Assembly: GCF_014698145.1 (NCBI RefSeq)
Contig: NZ_JACJSM010000025.1
Span: 1-64,000, forward strand
Reading direction: 5' to 3'
Length of the DNA stretch: 64,000 bases
Source: Oscillatoria sp. FACHB-1406
GTDB taxonomy: Bacteria > Cyanobacteriota > Cyanobacteriia > Cyanobacteriales > Spirulinaceae
Under the pieces are notes generated by a model. That model was not told the DNA's origin. It saw only the letters and a list, made by a program, of their open reading frames with translations, and ran no database searches. A program made the position numbers and the translations under genes. Shown piece after piece: positions 50,899 to 60,389 of this stretch (positions are counted from its first letter, which is position 1; each line of letters begins with the position of its first letter).

Positions 50899-52965
50899 TT
50901 ACGTCAAACCAGAAACGACGACAAAGCCCAATACAGCAGCGAAAATAATCAACGCATAGAATTGCGCGCGTCCGCTTTCAAAGTATTTTAAGCCTTGACC
51001 GCCGAGGACAGTAACGAGTCCGGTGAAGTTAACAGCACCATCAACAACGCGATAGTCGATTTCCAGCATTTGCCGCGCGAGGCGACGGCTACCTTGGACG
51101 AAAAGCTTATTGTAGATGTTGTCAAAGTACCACTTGTTGAGAGAGAGTTGGTACAAGGGTTGGATTTTTTTGGCGATCGCGGCCGGGTCGATTTTCCCTT
51201 GCAAGTACATCACCGATGCCAGCGTAATCCCGATTAAGGCAATCCCAACGGAACTGCCGCCCATAATCAAAAACTCAGTCCAGTTGAAATGCGCGGAATG
51301 TTCGGCAATTTCAGCCGTCGTTTCTGCGGGGGCGTGAATAAACGCTTCAAAGGAGTTTGCCCAAGGACGACCCAACAAACCCACCAATACCGAAGGCACT
51401 GCTAGCGCGACTAAGGGGAAAGTCATCGTCCAGGGCGATTCGTGGGGTTCGTGGCTGTGGGAATGGCTGCTATGTTCCAACTCTTTCGGGTTCATTGCCC
51501 CGGGCGCGAAGGCGGGTTCGAGAACTTCTTCGCTTTCGGGTGGGGCAGCCGCAGCTTTCAATTGCTTGCGAAGGCCCATATCGTTGCCCCGGAATTTCCC
51601 TTCAAAAGTGCTGAAGTACATCCGGAACATATAAAAGGCGGTAATCCCAGCCGTCAGCCAACCCACTAACCACATTGCAGGGTTCGCTGCAAATGTCAAG
51701 CCTAAAATTTCATCCTTCGACCAGAACCCAGCGAAGGGGGGAATCCCGCAAATGGCGAGAGTGCCAACCAGGAAGGTGGTCGCGGTCACGGGCATATATT
51801 TCCGCAGGCCGCCCATCAAGCGCATATCTTGGGCTAAAACAGGGTCGTGACCGACAACGCCTTCCATGCCATGAATGACGGAACCGGAACCGAGGAAAAG
51901 CATCGCTTTGAAGTAGGCGTGGGTCATGAGGTGGAAAAGACCGGCGCTGTAAGCTCCAACGCCCATTGCCATGACCATGTAGCCTAACTGAGAGATGGTG
52001 GAGTAGGCGAGACCTTTTTTGATATCGTTTTGGGTGATGGCGATCGATGCACCGAGGAAGGCCGTAAACGTTCCCGTCCAAGCAATGGTATTCATAGCGA
52101 CGGGAATATCTTCAAACACCGGATACATCCGAGCAATTAGGAAGACTCCGGCAGCGACCATCGTAGCCGCGTGGATGAGGGCGGAAATGGGCGTAGGGCC
52201 TTCCATTGCGTCCGGCAGCCAGACGTGGAGGGGGAACTGCGCGGATTTAGCGACGGGGCCGAGAAAGACGAGAATAGCTAAAAGAGCGGCTAAGCCCGAC
52301 CAAATCGCGCCGGATGCGGTTAAGTCGTGCAACCGCTCTCCAATGATGCCAAATTCAAAGCTACCGGTCGCCCAATAGAGGCCGAGCATTCCCAACAGCA
52401 GACCAAAGTCGCCGACGCGGTTGGTAACGAAGGCTTTTTGGCAAGCGTCGGCGGCCGCTTTGCGATCGTACCAAAATCCGACGAGCAGGTAAGAACACAT
52501 CCCGACCAATTCCCAGAAGATGTAAATCTGGACGAGGTTGGGACTGATGACCAAACCAAGCATCGAGGAGCCAAACAGGCTCAAATAAGAATAGAAGCGA
52601 ACGTAGCCCGGATCGTGTGCCATGTAGCCATCGGTGTAAACCATGACCAAAAAGGCAACAGTCGTAACGATGACGAGCATTAACGAGGCGAGGGGATCGA
52701 TGACATACCCCATCGTCAGATGGAAATCTCCGGCGGCAGCCCATTCAAAGCTGCGTTCGTAGGGTGCGTGACCTTGGATTTGACTCCACAGCAGGGCGAA
52801 GGAGTAACCCATCGCGATGCCCATTAAAGAGATGACCAATGCTGCGTTTGCTTGTCGGAGGCTGTTGGTCGCCTTATTAAAGGAGATAAGTCCGATACCG
52901 ACGAGCATCGCTCCGGCCAAGGGCAGCACTGGGATTAACCAGGCATATTGATAGAGCGGTTCCAT
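50899..52965 (-). CDS. ndhF: NAD(P)H-quinone oxidoreductase subunit 5 (NDH-1)
   Basis: 688 aa antiporter-like membrane subunit of the photosynthetic NDH-1 complex. It pumps protons during respiration and cyclic electron flow in thylakoids. About 16 membrane helices; the proton-antiporter core shows WLPDAMEGPTPISALIHAATMVAAGVFLIARM and GLAYSTISQLGYM. The His-rich loop HSSHSHSHEPHESPW before a late membrane helix, together with the length, fits NdhF1 rather than the CO2-uptake variants. The ATG at 52965 has AGGA at 8 bases. It stands alone; ndhD is not in this window. Confidence 0.95.
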   Translation of the reverse strand: MEPLYQYAWLIPVLPLAGAMLVGIGLISFNKATNSLRQANAALVISLMGIAMGYSFALLWSQIQGHAPYERSFEWAAAGDFHLTMGYVIDPLASLMLVIVTTVAFLVMVYTDGYMAHDPGYVRFYSYLSLFGSSMLGLVISPNLVQIYIFWELVGMCSYLLVGFWYDRKAAADACQKAFVTNRVGDFGLLLGMLGLYWATGSFEFGIIGERLHDLTASGAIWSGLAALLAILVFLGPVAKSAQFPLHVWLPDAMEGPTPISALIHAATMVAAGVFLIARMYPVFEDIPVAMNTIAWTGTFTAFLGASIAITQNDIKKGLAYSTISQLGYMVMAMGVGAYSAGLFHLMTHAYFKAMLFLGSGSVIHGMEGVVGHDPVLAQDMRLMGGLRKYMPVTATTFLVGTLAICGIPPFAGFWSKDEILGLTFAANPAMWLVGWLTAGITAFYMFRMYFSTFEGKFRGNDMGLRKQLKAAAAPPESEEVLEPAFAPGAMNPKELEHSSHSHSHEPHESPWTMTFPLVALAVPSVLVGLLGRPWANSFEAFIHAPAETTAEIAEHSAHFNWTEFLIMGGSSVGIALIGITLASVMYLQGKIDPAAIAKKIQPLYQLSLNKWYFDNIYNKLFVQGSRRLARQMLEIDYRVVDGAVNFTGLVTVLGGQGLKYFESGRAQFYALIIFAAVLGFVVVSGLT

Positions 52966-53141
52966 TAGCAATTCCTACTTTATATTTCTTCACTATTTGT
53001 AGAATACCGTGAACCATTGTGCCACAGACTGTTCTTTAAGGAAGCGATCGCACGAGGCGAGATCGATCGCGCCTTGTCCCTCAATCCGACAGCGTTACAG
53101 GCACGCTAAACTGAGAGAAAAATCGACGAATAGCAAACGGA

Positions 53142-53567
53142 ATGGCAGAATTTAACGGGCTGACCGCTTTAGTGGGCGGCCTTCTGATTGGGACGAGCGC
53201 GACCCTGCTTTTAGCGTTTAACGGGCGCATTGCGGGGATTAGCGGGATGGTTAATGGTGCAATAAGTCTGGCTCGCTCGGAGCGCTGGCGCTGGCTATTT
53301 TTGTTGGGGATGGTGGCGGGCGGCACGCTTTACGAATACGTCCTCGCATCGCAACCTACGCCTCGTTCTACTTTTGCCCCGGCAGCGATGCTAACAGGCG
53401 GGTTGTTAGTCGGTTTCGGGACGCGCATGGGCAATGGCTGCACGAGCGGACACGGGGTATGCGGGTTGGGGCGCTTGTCGGCGCGCTCTTTAGCAGCAGT
53501 GCTGACATTCTTAGCGACGGGGTTTATAACGGTTTTTATGTCGCGCCATGCGTTTGCGGGAGCTTAA
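53142..53567 (+). CDS. YeeE/YedE-family transporter, first half
   Basis: 141 aa membrane protein with four predicted helices. The signature GFGTRMGNGCTSGHGVCGL contains the two conserved Cys proposed to relay sulfur species in YeeE/YedE (thiosulfate-type) transporters. In many bacteria the transporter is split into two adjacent half-proteins, as here: the partner starts eight bases after this stop. Substrate is probably a small sulfur compound; this is inference from the family. Confidence 0.88.
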   Translation: MAEFNGLTALVGGLLIGTSATLLLAFNGRIAGISGMVNGAISLARSERWRWLFLLGMVAGGTLYEYVLASQPTPRSTFAPAAMLTGGLLVGFGTRMGNGCTSGHGVCGLGRLSARSLAAVLTFLATGFITVFMSRHAFAGA

Positions 53568-53575
53568 AGGAAAGA

Positions 53576-53998
53576 ATGAAACAAAATTTAGTGGTTGTGT
53601 TATCGGGTTTATTGTTTGGTTTGGGTTTGGGTCTGTCGCAAATGATAGACCGCGATCGCGTCCTCGGTTTTCTCGATCTGGCTGGCACCTGGGATCCCAC
53701 CCTCCTCTTCGTTCTTGGCGGTGCGGTCGGCGTAACCCTAATTTCCTTCCGCTTTATTCTGCGTCGCCCTCATCCATTCTTGGCTGAAAAATTCACCCTG
53801 CCGACTCGCAACGATATCGATCTACCTCTGTTGCTAGGTGCGGTGCTGTTTGGCATTGGGTGGGGAATTAGCGGTTACTGTCCGGGACCGGGGATCGTTT
53901 CGCTGATGTTGGGGGTTTGGAACCCGCTATTATTTTTAATCGCGTTGTTTGCGGGTTCTTTTGCCTACGAAGCTTACGCGCTAAATAGACGAGATTAG
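53576..53998 (+). CDS. YeeE/YedE-family transporter, second half (DUF6691-like)
   Basis: 140 aa, four membrane helices, with AAGGAAAG before the ATG at 53576. The GISGYCPGPGIVSL motif supplies the conserved Cys of the second half-repeat. With the preceding gene it should form one functional transporter. It is followed eight bases later by the STAS gene, so the three may form one transcript. Confidence 0.87.
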   Translation: MKQNLVVVLSGLLFGLGLGLSQMIDRDRVLGFLDLAGTWDPTLLFVLGGAVGVTLISFRFILRRPHPFLAEKFTLPTRNDIDLPLLLGAVLFGIGWGISGYCPGPGIVSLMLGVWNPLLFLIALFAGSFAYEAYALNRRD

Positions 53999-54006
53999 AT
54001 AGCGCG

Positions 54007-54342
54007 ATGCCCGATATGAACATACTGCTTCGTCCCCAGCGCAATTTAGATATTAAGGGGGCATCACTCCTCCAACAAAAAATTCTCAATTTGATGCCAA
54101 TTCCGGAACATTCGGTGTGGGTTATCGACCTGATTGAGGTCAATACGATCGACCACTTCGGCTTAACGGCGTTGGTTGCCATCCGCAAAGTTGCCCGACA
54201 ACATCAATGCCGTCTCTTTTTGTTAAATATGAAGCCATCGGTGCGCTCGATGTTAGAGATTACAGAACTCGATCTAGAATTTGATGAAATTGATAGCCTC
54301 GAGTACGCCTTCGATGCCAAAATTCATCTCGTTTTGTGCTAG
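54007..54342 (+). CDS. STAS-domain protein without the phosphorylatable Ser
   Basis: 111 aa single STAS domain as in anti-sigma-factor antagonists: LRPQRNLDIKGASLLQQKIL, then WVIDLIEVNTIDHFGLTALVAIRKVARQHQC, then RSMLEITELD. The usual D-S-S-G site reads DHFG, so the Ser normally phosphorylated by an anti-sigma kinase is absent. Eight bases after the second YeeE/YedE half on the same strand, suggesting co-transcription, although no functional link is obvious. It may act as a constitutive antagonist or as an interaction module. Confidence 0.8.
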   Translation: MPDMNILLRPQRNLDIKGASLLQQKILNLMPIPEHSVWVIDLIEVNTIDHFGLTALVAIRKVARQHQCRLFLLNMKPSVRSMLEITELDLEFDEIDSLEYAFDAKIHLVLC

Positions 54343-54514
54343 TCGCGATCGCTAGCCGACTACTCTCTACAGAGCAAAGCCCGACTCTATTCTCTGCCGA
54401 TCGCGCCGCGCAACGCTATAACGGAAACTGAGAGCTTCAAGTTGCGTCTAGTTTAACCAGTGGGAGCTAGAACTCTGCCCGTCAATTCCAACTTCTTTTT
54501 TAAAAATTTAAGCG

Positions 54515-55384
54515 ATGTTAAACAGATCCTTAGCCTCTTTTTGGCGTTCCCAACGGCGTTGGTTCTACGGACTCCTCGCAGGTGTCACGGCGCTAAGCTT
54601 AATCGTCGGTACGCCGCAGCCGACGCAAGCGATTTCTTGGTGGGAACTCTTGATGCGCGGCGCTCAAATTTTTCAACTCTCGAATCTGTCCGACCAGCAG
54701 GAGGTTCAACTCGGACAGCAAATTAATCAACAGGTTGGCGTGCAGTTAAACCGCAAAGGTACGCCGATTTCCAATCATCGCGAAGCGACGGCCTATATAA
54801 ATTCTATCGGGCAGCGTTTGGCAGCCGCGAGCGATCGCACCGATATTCCCTATACGTTTCAAGTTGTCGAAGATCCTGGAATAAACGCCTTTGCAACGAT
54901 GGGCGGGTTTGTTTATATCAACGCCGGTTTGATGTACGAAGCCGAAAATGAAGCCGAACTCGCGAGTGTTATGGCCCACGAAATCGGGCATATTGTCGGA
55001 CGGCACGCAGTCGGGCAAATGCGCCAGCAAGCCCTAGCTTCTGGGGCGCTTGCCGTCGCCGGACTCGACCAAAGCACGGCAGTTCAAATCGGGGTCGATC
55101 TTGCCCTTAATTTGCCTCACAGTCGCGGCGATGAATTCGATGCAGATCGCATCGGATTGGCGATGTTACGTCGTGCGGGCTATGCGCCTTCGGCAATGGT
55201 TAGCTTTATGCAAAAACTCCAACGCGGCGGTTCGCCCCCAGCTTTTTTAAGCACGCATCCTAATGTTAGCGATCGCGTCCAAACTTTGCGCCAAATGCTC
55301 CAAGAAAATCCTCCCACCGCCAGCGAAGTCAACGGTTTAGATGCTGTTTCTTATCGCAATTTACTCCGTCGTTTCGCTCAATAA
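54515..55384 (+). CDS. Exported M48 metalloprotease (BepA/LoiP-like)
   Basis: 289 aa. Signal peptide or anchor about 16-39 (ends TQA), then a peptidase M48 domain with HEIGH (H155, E156, H159) in MAHEIGHIVGRHA and the downstream RGDEFDADRIGL supplying the third zinc ligand. The N-terminal LGQQINQQVGVQL and NAFATMGGFVYINAGLM segments are typical of periplasmic proteases that monitor outer-membrane protein quality. It is a single gene, closed by a strong hairpin (55393-55433). Confidence 0.9.
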   Translation: MLNRSLASFWRSQRRWFYGLLAGVTALSLIVGTPQPTQAISWWELLMRGAQIFQLSNLSDQQEVQLGQQINQQVGVQLNRKGTPISNHREATAYINSIGQRLAAASDRTDIPYTFQVVEDPGINAFATMGGFVYINAGLMYEAENEAELASVMAHEIGHIVGRHAVGQMRQQALASGALAVAGLDQSTAVQIGVDLALNLPHSRGDEFDADRIGLAMLRRAGYAPSAMVSFMQKLQRGGSPPAFLSTHPNVSDRVQTLRQMLQENPPTASEVNGLDAVSYRNLLRRFAQ

Positions 55385-55392
55385 CGCTGACT

Positions 55393-55433
55393 CCGGAAAC
55401 CCCCGATCGCCGTCTAGCGTCGGGGGTTTCCGG
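55393..55433. terminator. Perfect 14-bp hairpin after the M48 gene
   Basis: Arms CCGGAAACCCCCGA (55393-55406) and TCGGGGGTTTCCGG (55420-55433), loop 13 nt. It sits nine bases after the M48 stop, between convergent genes. No T-run follows, but the position and stability favour a bidirectional terminator. Confidence 0.6.
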
Positions 55434-55511
55434 TACATCACAAAAGAGACTAAATCTCAACAGAGCAATTAACAGATCCGAACGTTATCAATTGTCCATT
55501 ATCAATTATCC

Positions 55512-57506
55512 CTAAACCGTTGCGACAACGCCTTCGCTCTCCTCTCCAACGCGATTCACGCCGCACAGCGCATAAGTTCCTGCCGGTCGCGTCGTACTCG
55601 TCCGCGTCCCCGCCAAAATATCCACTAACTGCCAGCCGTTTGACTCCCGACGGTACAGCGTCCAAGCGCGCGTGCTGCCGTCCGTTACCGCCGTCCAACT
55701 CAACGTACCATTGTTGACCTTCAAATCTGCTGGCGGTTTTGGTGCGGGCGCTTTTAGGGAAGCTAAGGTCGGTACTAATGCAGGTTTGGGATAGATTTGC
55801 TGCTGGAACTGGGCAACTATGCCGTCGCGATCGCTCGAAAACGTCTGCATACTAAAATAAATATTGCCCAGCGCTAACTTAGAAGCCATCTGCCGCGTCA
55901 GACTCACCTGGTTCTTAAACTCATCAAACGTCCACGACGGTTGACCCAAACGCGCTAAATTATTCCCCGGGTAAACGTGCGCCCCCTTCGGGTTATTCTC
56001 CGTCCACCACTTCAACAACGTCGGATAACTCTGCTGTACTTGGTCGATGCGCCAATACAACTGCGGTGCGATATAATCCACCCAGCCTTCCGCCAACCAC
56101 TTCTTCGGATCCGCATACAGCGTCTCGTACTGATCCATCCCCGTAATTCCCGGCGGTTGTCCCGGTCGATAAATTCCAAACGGCGAAATTCCGAACTTAA
56201 CGTGGGGTTTAGCGGCAGTAATCCCGGTTTTCAGCCGTCTGACCATCTTATTCACATTATCCCTACGCCAATCGCTCGCGCTTAACGTTCCGCCCCCACT
56301 CCGATAAGCGTCGTAGGTTTTGCTATCGGGAAACGCTTGACCCTCCACCGGGTAAGGATAAAAATAATCGTCTAGGTGAATGCCATCGACATCATAGCGG
56401 TTCAGCACGTCCAAAATCACCGCATACGTCCTATCTTGCACCACCTGGAGTCCCGGATCCATCCAAGCTTGAGAACCATAGTTATACACGGCACTCGGTG
56501 TTTCTCGCATGATATGAGTCGCACCTAGCTGCGTACTCGCACTGGTTTTCGCACGGTAGGGATTAAACCAAGCGTGGAATTCGAGGTTGCGCTTGTGACA
56601 CTCGTCAACCGCAAAGGCTAGCGGATCCCAAGCTGGGTTCGGCGCGCGTCCTTGCGTCCCCGTCAGCCAATGACTCCAAGGTTCTAAGGATGAGGGATAA
56701 AGGGCATCGCCTTCGGAGCGTACTTGTAAGATGACTGCATTGAGATTTAGATCTGCTGCCGTTTGAATGATTTTTAGGAGTTCTTGCTGTTGCTGTTGCG
56801 TCGTCAGCGATGATTGAGAAGGCCAATCGAGGTTCCATACCGTTGCCACCCAAACGGCGCGGAATTCTCGGGTGTGGGAAACTTTGACGGTGGTCGGTCC
56901 TTGGGCGGTGGGGGGCGGAACGATGTAGGGCGAGGCGATGGGACTGACTTGTCCGATGGCGACTAAGGCTTGATAAAGTATGGCGGCGACTTCAGCGCGA
57001 GTGGCGGGGCGGTTGGGCTCGAGGGCTTTGAGATTGGGGTAGTTGACGACTAAGCCTCTGCCGGTTGCAATGGCGATCGGAGTCCTCGCATAATTCTGAG
57101 TTGTTTCCCAATCTTGATATAACTTTGAGGCATCGATTCGGACGGCATCCGCATACTGAATTTCTAACCCATTAACCAGAGATACCCAAAGCTGAGCTTT
57201 AGTGAGTCCCGCTAAGGGTCGAAAGTCTAAGCTGGGATATCCAGCGAGTAAGCCCATTTCGTAGGTTCTTTTAATGGCTGGGGCTGCCCAATAATTAGGC
57301 GCAACATCTTTGAATTGAATTGCTGCACGTTTGGTTGGCAGCTTAAATGCTTGGTTTAAAACAGCGGCATACTGAGCGCGATTGACGATTTGGTTCGGTT
57401 TAAAGGTGCCATCGGGAAAGCCTGCAAGAATCCCTTTCGCGGCTAAGGCTTCGATAAATGGTCTGGCCCAATGATTGGTGATGTCTGAAAAATTTATCGC
57501 TGTCAT
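55512..57506 (-). CDS. SLH-domain glycoside-hydrolase-like protein (GHL10)
   Basis: 664 aa. Three S-layer-homology repeats at about 1-185 (FSDITNHWARPFIEALAAKGI, FKDVAPNYWAAPAIKRTYEMGLLAGYP, LEPNRPATRAEVAAILYQAL). A TIM-barrel of the glycosyl-hydrolase-like 10 family follows (about 215-560: FRAVWVATVWNLDWPS, LNAVILQVRSEGDALYPS, VDGIHLDDYFYP, FGISPFGIYRPG, VDYIAPQLYW). A short beta domain closes it (about 580-664). Asp residues in GIHLDDYF are likely catalytic. The SLH part should bind cell-wall polymer. No signal peptide is visible at the N-terminus, which is odd for a surface protein. Confidence 0.88.
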   Translation of the reverse strand: MTAINFSDITNHWARPFIEALAAKGILAGFPDGTFKPNQIVNRAQYAAVLNQAFKLPTKRAAIQFKDVAPNYWAAPAIKRTYEMGLLAGYPSLDFRPLAGLTKAQLWVSLVNGLEIQYADAVRIDASKLYQDWETTQNYARTPIAIATGRGLVVNYPNLKALEPNRPATRAEVAAILYQALVAIGQVSPIASPYIVPPPTAQGPTTVKVSHTREFRAVWVATVWNLDWPSQSSLTTQQQQQELLKIIQTAADLNLNAVILQVRSEGDALYPSSLEPWSHWLTGTQGRAPNPAWDPLAFAVDECHKRNLEFHAWFNPYRAKTSASTQLGATHIMRETPSAVYNYGSQAWMDPGLQVVQDRTYAVILDVLNRYDVDGIHLDDYFYPYPVEGQAFPDSKTYDAYRSGGGTLSASDWRRDNVNKMVRRLKTGITAAKPHVKFGISPFGIYRPGQPPGITGMDQYETLYADPKKWLAEGWVDYIAPQLYWRIDQVQQSYPTLLKWWTENNPKGAHVYPGNNLARLGQPSWTFDEFKNQVSLTRQMASKLALGNIYFSMQTFSSDRDGIVAQFQQQIYPKPALVPTLASLKAPAPKPPADLKVNNGTLSWTAVTDGSTRAWTLYRRESNGWQLVDILAGTRTSTTRPAGTYALCGVNRVGEESEGVVATV

Positions 57507-57770
57507 CGGAGGATTTATCCCGTTAAGAGTAAGTCGATACGGAGGACATTTGGTCGTAAAGCGTGTTTGAATAGAACGTAGTTTAACTCTCAGCTATTCT
57601 CTTGACCAGAGCGCGATCGCTCCCTCTCACGTCTCTCTCGCCCTCTAGGCTTAACGCCAAGCCGCTTCGCTGTATCCTTCGGACGGGTCTCCCAGCTTGC
57701 CCATTTTTCTTTATCGACGCTTGTCATCATCTTTAAGAGAAGCTCTGAGAAATCGATTGGGTCGTTTAAC

Positions 57771-59222
57771 ATGAATAATCCCTTTCAGGAATGGCTTAGC
57801 AATAACCGATTTAAGCATTATGTGCCGATCGGATCGATCCTAATTTTTTCGAGTATTCTCTATCTCTATAAGCTCGATCGAAGAGGACTTTGGATCGATG
57901 AATTTATTAGTATTTTGGATGCTGATAAATGTGAATTTAATCGCGGTCGATTGCTTTATTATATCGTATTAAACCTCTGGCTGAAGATCGATGATAGCGA
58001 TTCTTGGCTGCGAGGATTAGCGATTATTTTCGCGATGGGAAGTCTCGTTCTGCTCTACCAACTCGGACGATATTTATTTGGAGAAAAAATCGGCTTCCTT
58101 GCTGCTCTGATGCTCGCAGTCTCTCCCTTATTTATCAACCACGCTCAAGAAATTAGGTATTATACGATGAGCGTCTTTTTTGGGATCGCAGGGACTTTAT
58201 TTCTAGCCCGCGCTCTCGATCGTCCTGAGAAGTCCTCTGATTATTTCGGGTGGTGTTTATGTCGTTTTTTATGCCTGATTACAACTCCCCTCAATGGAGT
58301 TTTATTATTTGCAGACTTTGCTATTATTATTGCCAAGTTCGGGAAACAGCGATCTCGACTTATCAAGTTTGGAACTGGGTTTTTACTCATTGGAATCGCC
58401 AGTATTCCCGCAGCGATATCAGTTAAAGACTCAGCTAATGCCCACATCTTAATTCTGCCGGTTCCCGGAATTGCCAATGTTTTGCGGGAATTAAGAATTC
58501 TAACTGTTTTTCCTTACCCGCCGTCACCACCCTATATTTCGACGTTGCTTCAAGGGTTTCTTTTTATGTTGTTGGGCCTGATGGGGTTCGCAATTTACCG
58601 ACAGTGGCGATCGGAAAAATTTCGTTGGCTTCTTGCTTTTGCTTTTATACCAGCGGCTTCGATCTTTATTTTTTCCCATGCCTTCTTTTCAATTTGGAGC
58701 AGTCGTTATGTCATGCTCGTTCTACCCTACCTGCTCGCGATCTTAGCGATTGGTTGGCGAGAAATTAGCTTGAAATCGCGTCTGCTCGCTTTAGGTATTG
58801 CAGCAGCTTATGGAGTTGCAGTAAGTAGCGGCCTTTGGACTTATTACAATATGAAAAAACGTTATATGGGCGCATCGGATCGCTACCGCGACATTGCCCA
58901 GTTAATTGATACCAAGGAAGAGGTTGGAGATATTATTGTCTATTCAATCGTTCATAAAACTGATTTTCCTCTGAAGCATTACTATCGCGGTTTTGCTCCC
59001 ATCTACCTCAAAGATTTAATCTCAGGAGAAGGAAAAAAGATTGAGAAAGTAAATACTGAAAAATGGTTGCAAGAGCTACCGCCCGTTCGCTCGCGGCTAT
59101 GGCTGGTATATGGCCAGCAGAACCCCTATCTGCGCGCAGCGATCGCGGAGCGATTTAAGGTTAAAATTGAGAAAACTTTAGATGGAACCAGCGTTTTTTT
59201 ACTCGAAGTGCAGTCGCAGTGA
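57771..59222 (+). CDS. GT39-type membrane glycosyltransferase
   Basis: 483 aa with 10-12 membrane helices. The first loop holds RRGLWIDEF, the Asp-Glu pair typical of ArnT/PMT-like GT-C glycosyltransferases using polyprenyl-phosphate sugars. The C-terminal part (about 375-483) is a soluble domain facing the periplasm. It transfers a sugar to protein or lipid outside the membrane; the substrate is unknown. The 264-bp region upstream shows nothing I would call a gene. Confidence 0.84.
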   Translation: MNNPFQEWLSNNRFKHYVPIGSILIFSSILYLYKLDRRGLWIDEFISILDADKCEFNRGRLLYYIVLNLWLKIDDSDSWLRGLAIIFAMGSLVLLYQLGRYLFGEKIGFLAALMLAVSPLFINHAQEIRYYTMSVFFGIAGTLFLARALDRPEKSSDYFGWCLCRFLCLITTPLNGVLLFADFAIIIAKFGKQRSRLIKFGTGFLLIGIASIPAAISVKDSANAHILILPVPGIANVLRELRILTVFPYPPSPPYISTLLQGFLFMLLGLMGFAIYRQWRSEKFRWLLAFAFIPAASIFIFSHAFFSIWSSRYVMLVLPYLLAILAIGWREISLKSRLLALGIAAAYGVAVSSGLWTYYNMKKRYMGASDRYRDIAQLIDTKEEVGDIIVYSIVHKTDFPLKHYYRGFAPIYLKDLISGEGKKIEKVNTEKWLQELPPVRSRLWLVYGQQNPYLRAAIAERFKVKIEKTLDGTSVFLLEVQSQ

Positions 59223-59568
59223 AGGGAATTGCTCCTCACTCCCCCAGTACAATGCAGTTTATCGGGCGAGTGCCTCAGTTCCTAGGTTCGCTTAAATTGA
59301 TGGTAACTCCAAGCCTGCTATCCTTAAAAAAGACTAAAAATCTGTGTGAATCCAATGCCTCCATAAGAGGATAGAGCATCTACTGGCAAAAAAATTACGC
59401 AGAAACTGCGTCCACTTGCTTAAAAGAGTCTCAGACCTGAAACCTCGAATCACAACCCCGACGGATAAAAAATGCTAGCTTTTGCATATTGCTAAAAAGC
59501 GGTGTATGACCTCGAAAGATGGAAAAAGCTGGACAAAAATCGAAGCAAGTATGACTTTTTGACAGATT
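59223..59568. other. Intergenic region
   Basis: 346 bp without a supported gene. A small inverted repeat ACGCAGAAACTGCGT (about 59397-59411) is the only structure noted. The promoter of the GHKL-like gene should be here. Confidence 0.5.
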
Positions 59569-60240
59569 ATGCAATATATTGTGATTAACTCACTCACGAA
59601 TAGTCATCAGTTTCCTTTGAACTATAAGCGACAGTGCCACCCTAACGATAAACCAGAGAGTATGATTCAGGTATTTGGAGAGTTTCTCCTCAATTTGCCG
59701 GAAACTAAGGAGTATTTAATTGTCGGTTTTTCGCCTAGTTCAATCCCTTTAAAACAGCGATGGCATACAAATGGCCTTTCTGCGGATTTTTTAGCGGATT
59801 ACATGACAACCTTTTTTCCGAGTCGAGAAAACGATCGCGACAGTATAACTCGGCGCATTGAGGTTAAGGGCGCAGTGAGTTATATTGCGAACGAACTCTT
59901 GGAAAATGCGATGAAGTTCAACGACGACTCTTCAGGAGAACCGATCGGTCTGAGCCTTCATTTACGCAGCGATCGCATCATTTTTCTCGTTTCCAATAGT
60001 GTGGCTGTGGATGCGATCGAAGGGTTTCAAAACTACATCTCAAAGCTAACGACTTTGAACCCGCAGGAACTCTATATCGATCAGTTAGAGAGTAATGCTC
60101 TCGAAGAGAAGCAATCTTCGCATCTCGGTTATTTAACGATGATGGTCGATTATGAGGCGAAGCTGGGCTGGAAGTTTGAAAAAATTCGCGAAGAGCCAGA
60201 AACAATTATGGTAACAACGATGGTTCAATTGGAAGTGTGA
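59569..60240 (+). CDS. GHKL-like (anti-sigma/histidine kinase-like) protein
   Basis: 223 aa, cytoplasmic. The segment VKGAVSYIANELLENAMKFNDD has the N-box pattern of GHKL ATPases (NELLENAxKF); SDRIIFLVSNSV provides a following strand. The typical D-G-G and G-L-G glycine boxes are weak, although SSHLGYLTMMVDYE may be a degenerate second one. It is followed 149 bp later by a STAS protein, an arrangement known from partner-switching pairs. I infer a regulatory ATPase or a related non-kinase switch. Confidence 0.62.
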   Translation: MQYIVINSLTNSHQFPLNYKRQCHPNDKPESMIQVFGEFLLNLPETKEYLIVGFSPSSIPLKQRWHTNGLSADFLADYMTTFFPSRENDRDSITRRIEVKGAVSYIANELLENAMKFNDDSSGEPIGLSLHLRSDRIIFLVSNSVAVDAIEGFQNYISKLTTLNPQELYIDQLESNALEEKQSSHLGYLTMMVDYEAKLGWKFEKIREEPETIMVTTMVQLEV

Positions 60241-60389
60241 GCTATCCTTGCATCGCTCGCCCAAAAGAGAGCAACTCTTTGTTACAAGCAAAAGGCGTGC
60301 GGAGTTGAGAGGCTTAAGCTCTCGTCTTCTTGACTAGCCTTATTTAAAGATAACATCGATAATCCCTATTTTTTGGATGACAGGAATTT

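Noticed and set aside
57590-57772. 60-codon minus-strand frame divergent from the GT39 gene
   Set aside because: Low-complexity basic tail (GRERRERERSR), no ribosome-binding site or recognised family. It overlaps the GT39 start by two bases. Possible but not supported.
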